A stretch of 64,000 bases of DNA from Actinacidiphila acididurans (GTDB lineage Bacteria; Actinomycetota; Actinomycetes; Streptomycetales; Streptomycetaceae), in assembly GCF_016918855.1 (NCBI RefSeq), contig NZ_JADKYB010000012.1, forward strand, positions 124,001-188,000, in the 5' to 3' direction. The notes under the pieces are model-generated. The model saw only the letters and a list, made by a program, of their open reading frames with translations, searched no databases and had not been told where the DNA came from. Numbering within the stretch: position 1 is the first letter of the stretch; the number at the start of each line of letters is the position of its first letter. Positions 26,824-33,788 of this stretch are shown piece after piece. Both the position numbers and the translations under genes were made by a program.

Positions 26824-27693
26824 ATGATCCTGCTCACGGGTGTCACCGGGACGATCGGCGCACAGGTGCTGCGCGGTATGCCGCCGGGGGTGCCGGTCCG
26901 CGTCCTGGCCCGCGATCCCGCCCGGGTCCCGAGTTCGTCCGCGCAGGTGGAGGCGGTGGCCGGCGACTACGGCGACCCGGCCTCGCTGGCCGCGGCCCTG
27001 CGCGGAGTGCGCACCGCGTTCCTGGTCACGGCCCGGGTCGGCGGCGACCACGACGCCGCTTTCGTGGCGGCGGCCCGGGAGGCCGGGGTCCGGCACGTGG
27101 TCAAGCTGTCGGCCGCAGCCGTCGAGGACCCGGGGGCGACCGACGCGATCACCGGCTGGCAGCGCGAGAGCGAGGCGCTGCTGCGCGACTCGGGCCTGGC
27201 CTGGACGTTCCTGCGCCCGCGCGCGTTCATGTCCAACACGCTGTCCTGGGCCGGATCGGTGCGCGCCGAGGGCGTGGTGCGCGCGCTGTACGGCCGGGCG
27301 CCGAACGCCTGCGTGGACCCCCGGGACGTCGCGGCCGTCGCCGTCGCGGCGCTCGTCGAGCCGGGGCACGAGGGCCGTACGCACGTCCTCACCGGACCCG
27401 AACCGGTCACCGCCGTCCAGCAGACCGAGGAACTCTCCCGGGTGCTCGGAGTCGGGCTGCGCTTCGAGGAACTGACGGCCGACGCCGCCCGGGCCGCGCT
27501 GTACGCCCGGCATCCGCGGTGGCTCGCCGACGCGCTGCTGCACAGCGCCGGGCGGCAGCGGGACGGCGCGAAGGCCCGCGTCACCGACACCGTGGCGCGG
27601 GTGACCGGCCGGCCCGCCCGGGCCTTCGCCACCTGGGCCGGCGACCACCGGTCGGCCTTCGCCCCGGCAGGGGGGACGACGGCCGGCCGGTGA
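26824..27693 (+). CDS. NmrA-like NAD(P)-binding reductase
   Basis: An atypical short-chain dehydrogenase of 289 residues. The N-terminal GVTGTIG (residues 6-12) is the Rossmann glycine motif, and VRVLARDPARV shows Arg residues after strand 2 that favour NADP(H). The YxxxK catalytic pair is not evident, as in NmrA/HSCARG-type proteins. Beside afsA and a receptor gene it could complete the butyrolactone (6-keto reduction or a related step) or act as a redox sensor. GGAGGGG precedes the ATG. It converges on afsA with a 21-base gap. Confidence 0.8.
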   Translation: MILLTGVTGTIGAQVLRGMPPGVPVRVLARDPARVPSSSAQVEAVAGDYGDPASLAAALRGVRTAFLVTARVGGDHDAAFVAAAREAGVRHVVKLSAAAVEDPGATDAITGWQRESEALLRDSGLAWTFLRPRAFMSNTLSWAGSVRAEGVVRALYGRAPNACVDPRDVAAVAVAALVEPGHEGRTHVLTGPEPVTAVQQTEELSRVLGVGLRFEELTADAARAALYARHPRWLADALLHSAGRQRDGAKARVTDTVARVTGRPARAFATWAGDHRSAFAPAGGTTAGR

Positions 27694-27714
27694 CGCCGCG
27701 GGATGGGGCACCCG

Positions 27715-28722
27715 TCAGACCGTGACCTGGGCACTGAAGACCGGGCGCCCGTCCTGACTGCCCGTGACCCGTACGGTTCCGCCGGCGCGCCCGCTCGTGC
27801 CGGGCGGCGGATACGCCTCGATCACACAGGGGAGGTCCAGTTCGGCGAAGCGGTCGTACGTGCCGGCGATCGCGAGCACCACCGGCGCCGGCCGGTCCAG
27901 CACGGCGACGGTGGCCTGGCGAGCGGCCTCCATGAGGACCATCCCCGGGATGTGGTCGATGGGGTGGTCGAACAGCACGGGGTGCCGCACGTCGACCCGT
28001 AACTGCCAGCGGCCGTACGCGCCGGCGGGCGAGAGCACCACGTCCAGCGCGCTCTGCCGGCCGACGCCGGCCGGCTCGACCGGGCGCGGCAGCGGCAGCG
28101 CCCGCGCGTTCATCCGGTCGCCGCGCATGCGCCGGTACACCTGCGCGGTGACGCAGGTGAACGAGGCGCCGCCGGTCGCGATCGTCTCCCCGTTGCGCCG
28201 CAGCACCGTCTCGTAGCGCATCCAGGACAGGGCGGTCCGCCGTCTTTTGACCTCCGCGCAGCGGAACTCCACGGTGAGGTCGGTCGGGGCGCCGCCCACC
28301 AGCATCCGGTCGGGACGCGCGGTGAACGACAGGTCGTGCATGAGGAACTGATGGCCCATGGGGACGCCGAGTTCGGCGTGGGCGACGAGGAGACCGCTCT
28401 GGCGGATCGTTTCGGCGATCAGCAGGGGGTCGTGGCCGCCGACCGAGTCGGCGTCGTAGAAGGTGTGGCAGCGCGGCCACTGCGCCTGGAGGACGAAGTG
28501 CCCCTCGTCCTGCGTCCGCCAGCCGGTCAGCAGCACCTCGGCCACCGCGGACCGGTGCACGTACTCCCGGGGGACGGTCCGGGTGAGGGTTTTCTCCAGC
28601 ACCGCGGTGACACCTTTGGCCGCTGGCGACCCGCTGAGCGCGGTGGTGCCCCGTAACTCCCCGGGGCGGGCGAAGGCGTCGGCCCGGCGGGTGGGGGTGT
28701 CGTGCAGTTCGTTCACGGGCAT
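27715..28722 (-). CDS. afsA: AfsA/ScbA-type gamma-butyrolactone synthase
   Basis: The 335-residue enzyme has two AfsA hotdog repeats: the first about residues 45-195 (VPREYVHRSAVAEVLLTGW), the second about 220-330 (VRHPVLFDHPIDHIPGM). It condenses a beta-ketoacyl-ACP with dihydroxyacetone phosphate, the first step to autoregulator lactones. Two leucines are TTA codons (codon 23 at 28656-28654 and codon 241 at 28002-28000), which would tie lactone synthesis to bldA. A strong ARE-like site lies about 80 bases upstream. GAAAGGGG precedes the ATG. Confidence 0.93.
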   Translation of the reverse strand: MPVNELHDTPTRRADAFARPGELRGTTALSGSPAAKGVTAVLEKTLTRTVPREYVHRSAVAEVLLTGWRTQDEGHFVLQAQWPRCHTFYDADSVGGHDPLLIAETIRQSGLLVAHAELGVPMGHQFLMHDLSFTARPDRMLVGGAPTDLTVEFRCAEVKRRRTALSWMRYETVLRRNGETIATGGASFTCVTAQVYRRMRGDRMNARALPLPRPVEPAGVGRQSALDVVLSPAGAYGRWQLRVDVRHPVLFDHPIDHIPGMVLMEAARQATVAVLDRPAPVVLAIAGTYDRFAELDLPCVIEAYPPPGTSGRAGGTVRVTGSQDGRPVFSAQVTV

Positions 28723-28803
28723 GCGTGCCCCTTTCTTCGACGGTTGTCGGCGTCGTCGAGGTCCTTGGGTACGGCCCGCGCGCTCCCGCCCGGACCGAGT
28801 TTC

Positions 28804-28828
28804 AAAACGAACTGGGCGGTTTATATTT
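28804..28828. promoter_or_regulatory. ARE-like operator upstream of afsA
   Basis: An imperfect inverted repeat reading AAAACGAAC, a short centre, then CGGTTTATATTT. The general ARE pattern for ArpA/ScbR-type receptors is an ACAAACCG-like half with a CGGTTTGT-like half, and the match is close. The site is 82 bases upstream of the afsA ATG, where a receptor would block its promoter. Confidence 0.72.
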
Positions 28829-29053
28829 CACAGGCGGTCAAGGGGAGCGCTAGGCGAAATCAGGAAACATCTGGACGCGATCCCGTACGGCGAAGACCCG
28901 CTGGTCCGGCAGGCAGTACCGTTGCAGTCATGTGAACTACCGCCCGCATGGGGGCGATTGCGCAGGTCAGTGGGTGGCCGGGAGTGCACGGTGAACGGCG
29001 GGAAGCAGCCGTGGCGGCGTCCGGACTGCCCGGTACCGGGCGCGGCGGTGAAC

Positions 29054-29080
29054 AACATACTACCCATGCGGTATTTTTTG
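29054..29080. promoter_or_regulatory. ARE-like operator upstream of the second TetR gene
   Basis: AACATAC and GTATTTT arms (six of seven pairs match) flank a ten-base centre containing GCGG, and the run continues as TTTTTTG. It resembles ArpA-type operators with an ACATACC left half and a GGTTCTTTTG right half. It lies 163 bases before the TetR start. Confidence 0.6.
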
Positions 29081-29242
29081 GTAGCACTTCGTGACGGCCG
29101 CGGGTACGGTCGCAACAGTGCAGCGTCAGGGGGGACCGGGGGAGCCGGACGGCTGGTGCGCGGGGATGAGCGGGTCCGGTGCGGTGGACGGGGTCGGGTG
29201 GCGGAACGGGGCGAACACGGTTCCGCGGGGAGGAGAAACACC

Positions 29243-29935
29243 ATGGTCAAACAGCAACGCGCCGTGCGGACCCGGCAATCGCTCATCCTCGCCGCCGCCC
29301 AGGTCTTCGCGGAGGAGGGCTACACCGCCGCCTCGCTGAGCACGGTCAGTGAGGCGGCGGGCGTGAGCACCGGCGCCCTGCACTTCCATTTCCCCAGCAA
29401 ATGGGCGCTGGCCCAGGCCGTCGAGGAGGCGGCGCTGCGCGCGCTGCACCGGATCACCGGCCGGGTCGGCTCCGGCCCCGGGTCGCCGATGCAGAAACTG
29501 GTCGATTCCCTGCACGCGCTTGCCGACGGGCTGACCAGCGACTTCGTGATACAGGCCGGCTTCCGCCTGCACTGCACGGACGGCAGCGGCACCGAGGGGG
29601 CGCTGTGGCGGGAGTGGTGGAGCTGGGTGGAACAGACCTTACGGTCTGCAAAAGACGGCGGTGAGCTGGCCTACGGGGTCTGCGTGTACGACGCGACCGC
29701 CGCCGTGGTCGCCGCGACGGCCGGTTTCCAGGCACTCGGCGGCACCAATACGTGGTGGCTGTCGGAGCCGTGGGTGACCCGCTTCTGGCAGATGCAACTG
29801 CCCGCGCTGGTCGACGCAAGGGTGCTGACCAGGGTGCGCTGTTGGCCGCCCCGGCCCTACCGGGGCCGTCCGAGGCCGCGCGGCGGGGTCGCCGCGACCT
29901 TGGCCGATGAACGACGGTCCGTGACCGACGAGTGA
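29243..29935 (+). CDS. Second GBL-receptor-like TetR regulator (ScbR2/JadR2-like)
   Basis: A 230-residue TetR protein whose helix-turn-helix (about 15-60, SEAAGVSTGALHFHFPSK) is the receptor-family type. The ligand domain is shorter and Trp-rich (REWWSWVEQ), and the tail is basic (PPRPYRGRPRPRGG). Such pseudo-receptors often bind antibiotics or late intermediates instead of butyrolactone. Codon 133 (29639-29641) is TTA, predicting bldA dependence. GGGGAGGAG precedes the ATG. Its place between afsA and an atypical response regulator resembles the jadomycin regulatory locus. Confidence 0.85.
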   Translation: MVKQQRAVRTRQSLILAAAQVFAEEGYTAASLSTVSEAAGVSTGALHFHFPSKWALAQAVEEAALRALHRITGRVGSGPGSPMQKLVDSLHALADGLTSDFVIQAGFRLHCTDGSGTEGALWREWWSWVEQTLRSAKDGGELAYGVCVYDATAAVVAATAGFQALGGTNTWWLSEPWVTRFWQMQLPALVDARVLTRVRCWPPRPYRGRPRPRGGVAATLADERRSVTDE

Positions 29936-29944
29936 CTGATCGGG

Positions 29945-29970
29945 TTGACAAACCGCGCGTTCTGTTTTTT
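29945..29970 (+). promoter_or_regulatory. TTGACA promoter element overlapped by an ARE-like site
   Basis: A perfect TTGACA (29945-29950) runs straight into GACAAACCGC and then GCGTTCTGTTTTTT, an imperfect ARE with seven of ten arm pairs. A repressor bound here would cover the -35 box of the promoter serving the atypical response regulator gene, 270 bases downstream. The -10 element is not clear. Confidence 0.58.
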
Positions 29971-30219
29971 CCTAGGGCTCGGGTCTGACATTCGCATATG
30001 CGTGCGCTACCGGTCAGGGACAGCGGCTGGCGTCAGGCCACCGCAGGCGCACGCGTTTGCCGTTCCGGGCGTGTGCCGCCTGTCCGTTCGGCGCTCGCTG
30101 CTTCCGGCATGCTGTCCGACCCGGCCGGAAACAGACCTGCTGCAAGGACCGGCAGCGGTCGCCTCGCGGGGCCGCGTCGGCTCATTCCTCAGCCGCCACG
30201 GAGTCAAAGGGGAAACATC

Positions 30220-30915
30220 ATGCAGGTACTCGTCGTCGAGCCCTGCGCCGCCACGGCCGAGCGACTCGCAGGTGTCGCCCGGCGCCAGGGCTACGGTGTC
30301 CAGACGGCGAGCAGAGGCCAGGAGGCGCTGGAGAAGTACCCGCGCGCCGACCTCGTTCTGCTGAACCTCGCCCTCACGGACATCGACGGCCTGGAGGTGT
30401 GCCGGACCATCCGCGCCGCCGGGCACACCCCGATCATCTGCGTCAGCAATCAGGACAGCGCGCTGGACCGGGTGCTGGCCCTGAAGTCCGGTGCCGACGA
30501 CTGCGTGGTCGACTCCTGCGCCGAGCGGGAGATCATCGCCCGGATCGAGGCGGTGATGCGCCGCACCGGCCGGCTGCACGAGCAGCCGCCCCAGGTGGTC
30601 TCGTCGGGACCGCTGCGCATCGACGGCCGGACCCGGGAGGTCCGGGTCGGGGAGCGCCTCGTCGTCGTCACGTCGAAGGAGTTCGAACTCCTCTACGCGC
30701 TCGCCGTCAACGCCGAGACGGTGGTGTCCAGAAAGGAACTGATGGCCACGGTGTGGCGGGACAACTGGGCGCAGAGCACCAGAACCATCGACACCCACGT
30801 CAGCAGTCTGCGGGCCAAACTCGGTTCGCCCGCCTGGATCCTGACGGTCCGGGGCGTCGGCTACCGGCTGGGGCACGCCGGGACGTCCTCGAGCGCTGTG
30901 GGGGCGGCGCCGTGA
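30220..30915 (+). CDS. Atypical OmpR-family response regulator (JadR1-like)
   Basis: The 231 residues comprise a receiver-like domain (1-118) and a winged-helix DNA-binding domain (130-225, ending GVGYRLGHAG). The receiver lacks the phosphorylation machinery: the acidic pair is replaced (VVEPC, residues 5-9), the acceptor Asp is Asn49 (LLNLAL) and the conserved Lys is Asp98 (CVVDSC). It therefore cannot use canonical phosphorylation and probably senses a small molecule or protein, as JadR1 and RedZ do. It is a likely cluster activator. No histidine kinase is adjacent. The ribosome site AAAGGGGAAA precedes the ATG. Confidence 0.9.
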   Translation: MQVLVVEPCAATAERLAGVARRQGYGVQTASRGQEALEKYPRADLVLLNLALTDIDGLEVCRTIRAAGHTPIICVSNQDSALDRVLALKSGADDCVVDSCAEREIIARIEAVMRRTGRLHEQPPQVVSSGPLRIDGRTREVRVGERLVVVTSKEFELLYALAVNAETVVSRKELMATVWRDNWAQSTRTIDTHVSSLRAKLGSPAWILTVRGVGYRLGHAGTSSSAVGAAP

Positions 30916-30950
30916 GGGTGCCCGGAGCCGGGCCCTGACGGCGCCGCCCC
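30901..30950. terminator. Strong composite hairpin overlapping the regulator's stop
   Basis: Perfect 13-base arms, GGGGCGGCGCCGT and ACGGCGCCGCCCC, enclose a 24-base loop that folds again (AGGGTGCCCGG with CCGGGCCCT). The left arm includes the end of the regulator's coding sequence and its stop. It separates convergent genes and is probably bidirectional. Confidence 0.8.
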
Positions 30951-30976
30951 GGACCCGGGCGGGGAGTGCGGCGTCG

Positions 30977-32185
30977 TCAGGCCGTCCGGGCACGGTCGGC
31001 GGGGAACCCGTGCTGCCGCGAGGCGAAGACGACGAAGAGAACCGGGCCCAGGAGCACCAGCACGCTCCAGGGGAAGGACTTCGGACCCATGCTGTCCAGC
31101 AGGATGCCGCCGACGGCGCCGCCTGCCGACATGAACCCGTTCCAGACGGTGACCAGCAGCGCCTGGCCGGACGCGCCGCCGGCGTCGGTGACCGCGGTCT
31201 GCAGCAGGGTGGTGACGCCGCCCCAGCCCAGGCCCCACAGCACCATCGCGACGTAGACGACGGCGTCGTTGCCGGCCAGCAGGCCGAGCAGCAGGGCCCC
31301 CGCCGCGAACAGCGCCGTGCTGGTCAGCGTCAGCATGCGCAGCCTGCGGTCGACGTGCGCGCCGACGATCCAGATGCTGACCAGCGAGGCGACGCCGAAC
31401 ACGAGAAGTACCCGGTCGGTGGAGCCCTTCATGTGGTACTCGTCGAGGAACGTCGCGATGTAGGTGTAGAGGATGTTGTGGGCCAGGACGTAGGCCGCCA
31501 CGACGAACAGCACGGCGACCACGCCCGGCAGCTTCAATGCCCCAAGGATCGGCTCGCGCTTCTCCTGCTTGCTGCCCGGCAGGTCGGGCACGACCGCGGT
31601 GATCCAGCCCACCAGCAGCACCCCGAGCCCGGTCACCAGCAGGAAGGTCAGCCGCCAGTCGGCCACGTTGCTGAGGAAGGTGCCCAGCGGGATGCCCAGG
31701 GACAGCGCGAGCGGGACGCCGGTCATGGTGACCGCGATGGCCCGGCCCTGCAGATGGGCGGGCGCCAGCCGCAGGGCGTACTCGACCAGCAGGGCCCAGA
31801 TGAAGCCGGCGGCGACGCCGGCGATGAAGCGGAACACCATGATCAGCGCGTAGCTGCCGGACAGCGCGGTGACCAGGTTGCCGATGGCGATGACGGCCAC
31901 CGCGCCGAGCAGCAGCGGCTTGCGGCGCCAGCGGGCGGTCAGGGACTGCAGCGGAATGGCGGTGACGGAGGAGGCGATGGCGTAGACCGTCAGGGCCTGC
32001 CCCATCGCGGACTCGCTGACCGACAGGTCATGGCCCATGTCGGGCAGCATCCCGGCGGGCAGTGCCTCGGTGAGGATGCCGATGAACGCGGCCGTGGCAA
32101 GGGCGAGCAGCGCGTTCCACGGTAAGCGGTCCTGCTTCGGTTCCGCGGCGGAACCGGTCAGTATCTGGGTGTCTGAACTCGTCAT
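30977..32185 (-). CDS. MFS exporter (DHA1/AraJ-like)
   Basis: About 402 residues with twelve membrane helices. GILTEALPAGMLPDMG in helix 1 and RFIAGVAAGFIWAL are typical of the DHA1 drug-efflux branch. It probably exports the cluster product or confers resistance. Codon 21 (32125-32123) is TTA. A TTG at 32200 was rejected as start because it would sit too close to its ribosome site; ATG 32185 is preferred. It is divergent from a MerR regulator across an operator with the usual MerR geometry, so drug-induced expression is likely. Confidence 0.88.
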   Translation of the reverse strand: MTSSDTQILTGSAAEPKQDRLPWNALLALATAAFIGILTEALPAGMLPDMGHDLSVSESAMGQALTVYAIASSVTAIPLQSLTARWRRKPLLLGAVAVIAIGNLVTALSGSYALIMVFRFIAGVAAGFIWALLVEYALRLAPAHLQGRAIAVTMTGVPLALSLGIPLGTFLSNVADWRLTFLLVTGLGVLLVGWITAVVPDLPGSKQEKREPILGALKLPGVVAVLFVVAAYVLAHNILYTYIATFLDEYHMKGSTDRVLLVFGVASLVSIWIVGAHVDRRLRMLTLTSTALFAAGALLLGLLAGNDAVVYVAMVLWGLGWGGVTTLLQTAVTDAGGASGQALLVTVWNGFMSAGGAVGGILLDSMGPKSFPWSVLVLLGPVLFVVFASRQHGFPADRARTA

Positions 32186-32202
32186 GGCTTGTATGCTCAA
32201 AC

Positions 32203-32221
32203 CCTTCCATTTATGTGAAGG
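32203..32221. promoter_or_regulatory. MerR-type dyad between exporter and regulator genes
   Basis: The 19 bases have CCTTC and GAAGG arms around an AT-rich centre. On the minus strand TTGACC (32225-32220) forms a -35 box overlapping the dyad, followed by a long spacer of about 19 bases, the arrangement on which MerR proteins act by untwisting DNA. A -10 near 32200-32195 is weak. Confidence 0.65.
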
Positions 32222-32249
32222 TCAAGGGATCAGGGGTGGTGTTGATCAC

Positions 32250-32654
32250 ATGCGCATCGGGCAGCTGGCGCAACGCACCGGCACCTCGCCACGGTTGCTG
32301 CGCTACTACGAGGAGCAGGGACTGCTCGTGGCCGAGCGGTCCGGCAACGGGTATCGCGACTACGACGAGCGCTACGTCGAACGGGTGCGACAGATCAGGG
32401 GGTTGCTGGAGTCCGGGCTGCCTACCCGGGTGATCAAGCAGATCCTGCCGTGCATCAGCCAGCCCGGGGCGATCTACGTCTCCGACGCCACGCCGGAGAC
32501 GATCGCCACGCTGGAGCAGGAGCGGGACCGGATGACCGAGCGCATCCAGTTCCTGGTCCGCAACCGGAACGCCATCGCCGCGTACCTCGACGCCGTACGC
32601 AGCACGCGGTCCGAGGACATCGGGTCCGACAGCGTCGGAGCGGCCGCCGAATAG
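32250..32654 (+). CDS. MerR-family transcriptional regulator
   Basis: A 134-residue protein with an N-terminal MerR winged helix (MRIGQLAQRTGTSPRLLRYY), the YRDYDERYVERV segment, then a dimerising coiled coil (about 85-118). The single Cys (LPCISQ) and the lack of a metal-binding C-terminus argue for a drug- or redox-type member. It probably controls the divergent MFS exporter through the 19-base dyad. ATG at 32250; ribosome site weak. Confidence 0.88.
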   Translation: MRIGQLAQRTGTSPRLLRYYEEQGLLVAERSGNGYRDYDERYVERVRQIRGLLESGLPTRVIKQILPCISQPGAIYVSDATPETIATLEQERDRMTERIQFLVRNRNAIAAYLDAVRSTRSEDIGSDSVGAAAE

Positions 32655-32684
32655 GGCCGGCCGCCGGACAGGACCACGCGTCGC

Positions 32685-32714
32685 GGTTCCGGGCAGCCGA
32701 TGCCGCCCGGAACC
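32685..32714. terminator. Hairpin between merR and the AmCP operon end
   Basis: Perfect ten-base arms GGTTCCGGGC and GCCCGGAACC surround a ten-base loop. Convergent genes lie on both sides, so it probably terminates the long biosynthetic operon from the right and the merR transcript from the left. Confidence 0.8.
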
Positions 32715-32738
32715 GGGACCCCGCCAAGTGCCGTTCGG

Positions 32739-33665
32739 TCAGCCGGAGTAGGCCGGGGTGACCGGCTTGGCCCAGCGGACCGGGTTGGAGAGCACCACGC
32801 CGTGGCTGGTGAACTCCAGCGTGATCCGGTCCTCGTCGGCGATGCGGAACCCGGCGTGCCAGCTCGCCTTGTCGGAGCCGAGCAGCAGGTAGCTCACCAG
32901 GCCCGGCTTGTGCAGCGCGGGGTAGGACAGCAGGTTCTCGACCATGTCCGGCACCCGGTGGTAGATGCCGTCCGAACCCGCCGTGAACGGCCCCTCCCAG
33001 GCGATCTGCCCGCCGCGCTCGATGACGATCCGGCCGCTCGCGTCCGCCGGGGGCTCGTCCAGGAACAGCCAGGGCGTCATGGAGGTGTCGCAGAGCTTGG
33101 CGTACGGCGTCCAGCCCCAGGGGTTCTGCTGGTGCAGGCCGATGTCGTTGAGGTCGTTGGCGAAGGTGTACCCGGCGTAGTGCGGCAGGCCCTCGGCGTC
33201 GTTGGCGAAGACCAGCGCGACCTCCGGCTCCTCCAGCAGGGCCACCGAGGAGGCGGGCACGGTCAGGGTCTCGCCGGGCATCCGGGTCCACGAACCGAAG
33301 CCCTTGATGAGCCAGTTGGGGGCACGGAACGGCTCGTCGGGGGCCGGCGCCCTGTCGAACTTGGAGCGGTGCGTGCCCATGAAGCCGGTCAGCAGGGAGT
33401 TGTTGGTGTCCGTCGGCAGCAGCGGCGGCAGGAAGCGCAGGTCCGGGTCGTCGGCGGCGACGGTGACCGGGGCGCCCCCGGCGGTGACGGCCGCGGCCAG
33501 CGACTGCGGGCCGCCGCCGGCGAGCAGGGCCTCCCGCAGCTGTCCCGCGGCCACCGGATACAGGGTCAGCTCGGCACCGTCGGCGGGCAGGCCGGTCCCG
33601 GCGTGCCGCACACCGCGGTACTCGCACTCGAAGACGCACGTCGGGACTGAGGACTTGGCGGACAT
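32739..33665 (-). CDS. Fumarylacetoacetate-hydrolase-superfamily protein
   Basis: A 308-residue protein with an FAH-like fold. The EPEVALVF segment supplies Glu ligands and YAGYTFANDLND an Asp typical of the Mg2+ site; SMTPWLFLDE resembles the substrate loop. Members hydrolyse C-C bonds, hydrate, decarboxylate or dehydrate keto acids; some act as AraD1-type dehydratases. Last gene of the ten-gene operon, 123 bases after the aminotransferase stop and before a terminator. Its substrate would be a keto acid or acylpyruvate made upstream; this is inference. Confidence 0.72.
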   Translation of the reverse strand: MSAKSSVPTCVFECEYRGVRHAGTGLPADGAELTLYPVAAGQLREALLAGGGPQSLAAAVTAGGAPVTVAADDPDLRFLPPLLPTDTNNSLLTGFMGTHRSKFDRAPAPDEPFRAPNWLIKGFGSWTRMPGETLTVPASSVALLEEPEVALVFANDAEGLPHYAGYTFANDLNDIGLHQQNPWGWTPYAKLCDTSMTPWLFLDEPPADASGRIVIERGGQIAWEGPFTAGSDGIYHRVPDMVENLLSYPALHKPGLVSYLLLGSDKASWHAGFRIADEDRITLEFTSHGVVLSNPVRWAKPVTPAYSG

Positions 33666-33788
33666 GGCGGGGAAACCTCCTGGGTGGGAGCGCGCCCGGG
33701 GCCCGGGACGCGGGGAATCAGCGGTCGGTGTACGGGACGGCGGTCGAGACCGTCACGACGTGGCCCGGCGGACGGGGAACCGGCGCGG

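Larger units (their letters stand above)
28723..29242. other. Divergent regulatory region between afsA and the second TetR gene
   Basis: This 520-base spacer is less GC-rich than its surroundings and contains two ARE-like operators (28804-28828 and 29054-29080). The word GGGGAGGAG precedes the TetR ATG at 29243. Frames running through it on the plus strand are extensions of the TetR frame without a ribosome site and were not accepted as coding. Confidence 0.6.

Noticed and set aside
28463..29242. N-terminal extension of the second TetR protein
   Set aside because: The frame crosses afsA and both ARE-like sites and lacks a ribosome site; the ATG at 29243 has an excellent one and starts at the helix-turn-helix.
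32739..33665. LysK-like product-release peptidase
   Set aside because: Sequence has FAH-fold features (EPE, YTFANDLND) and no M20 peptidase zinc motifs.
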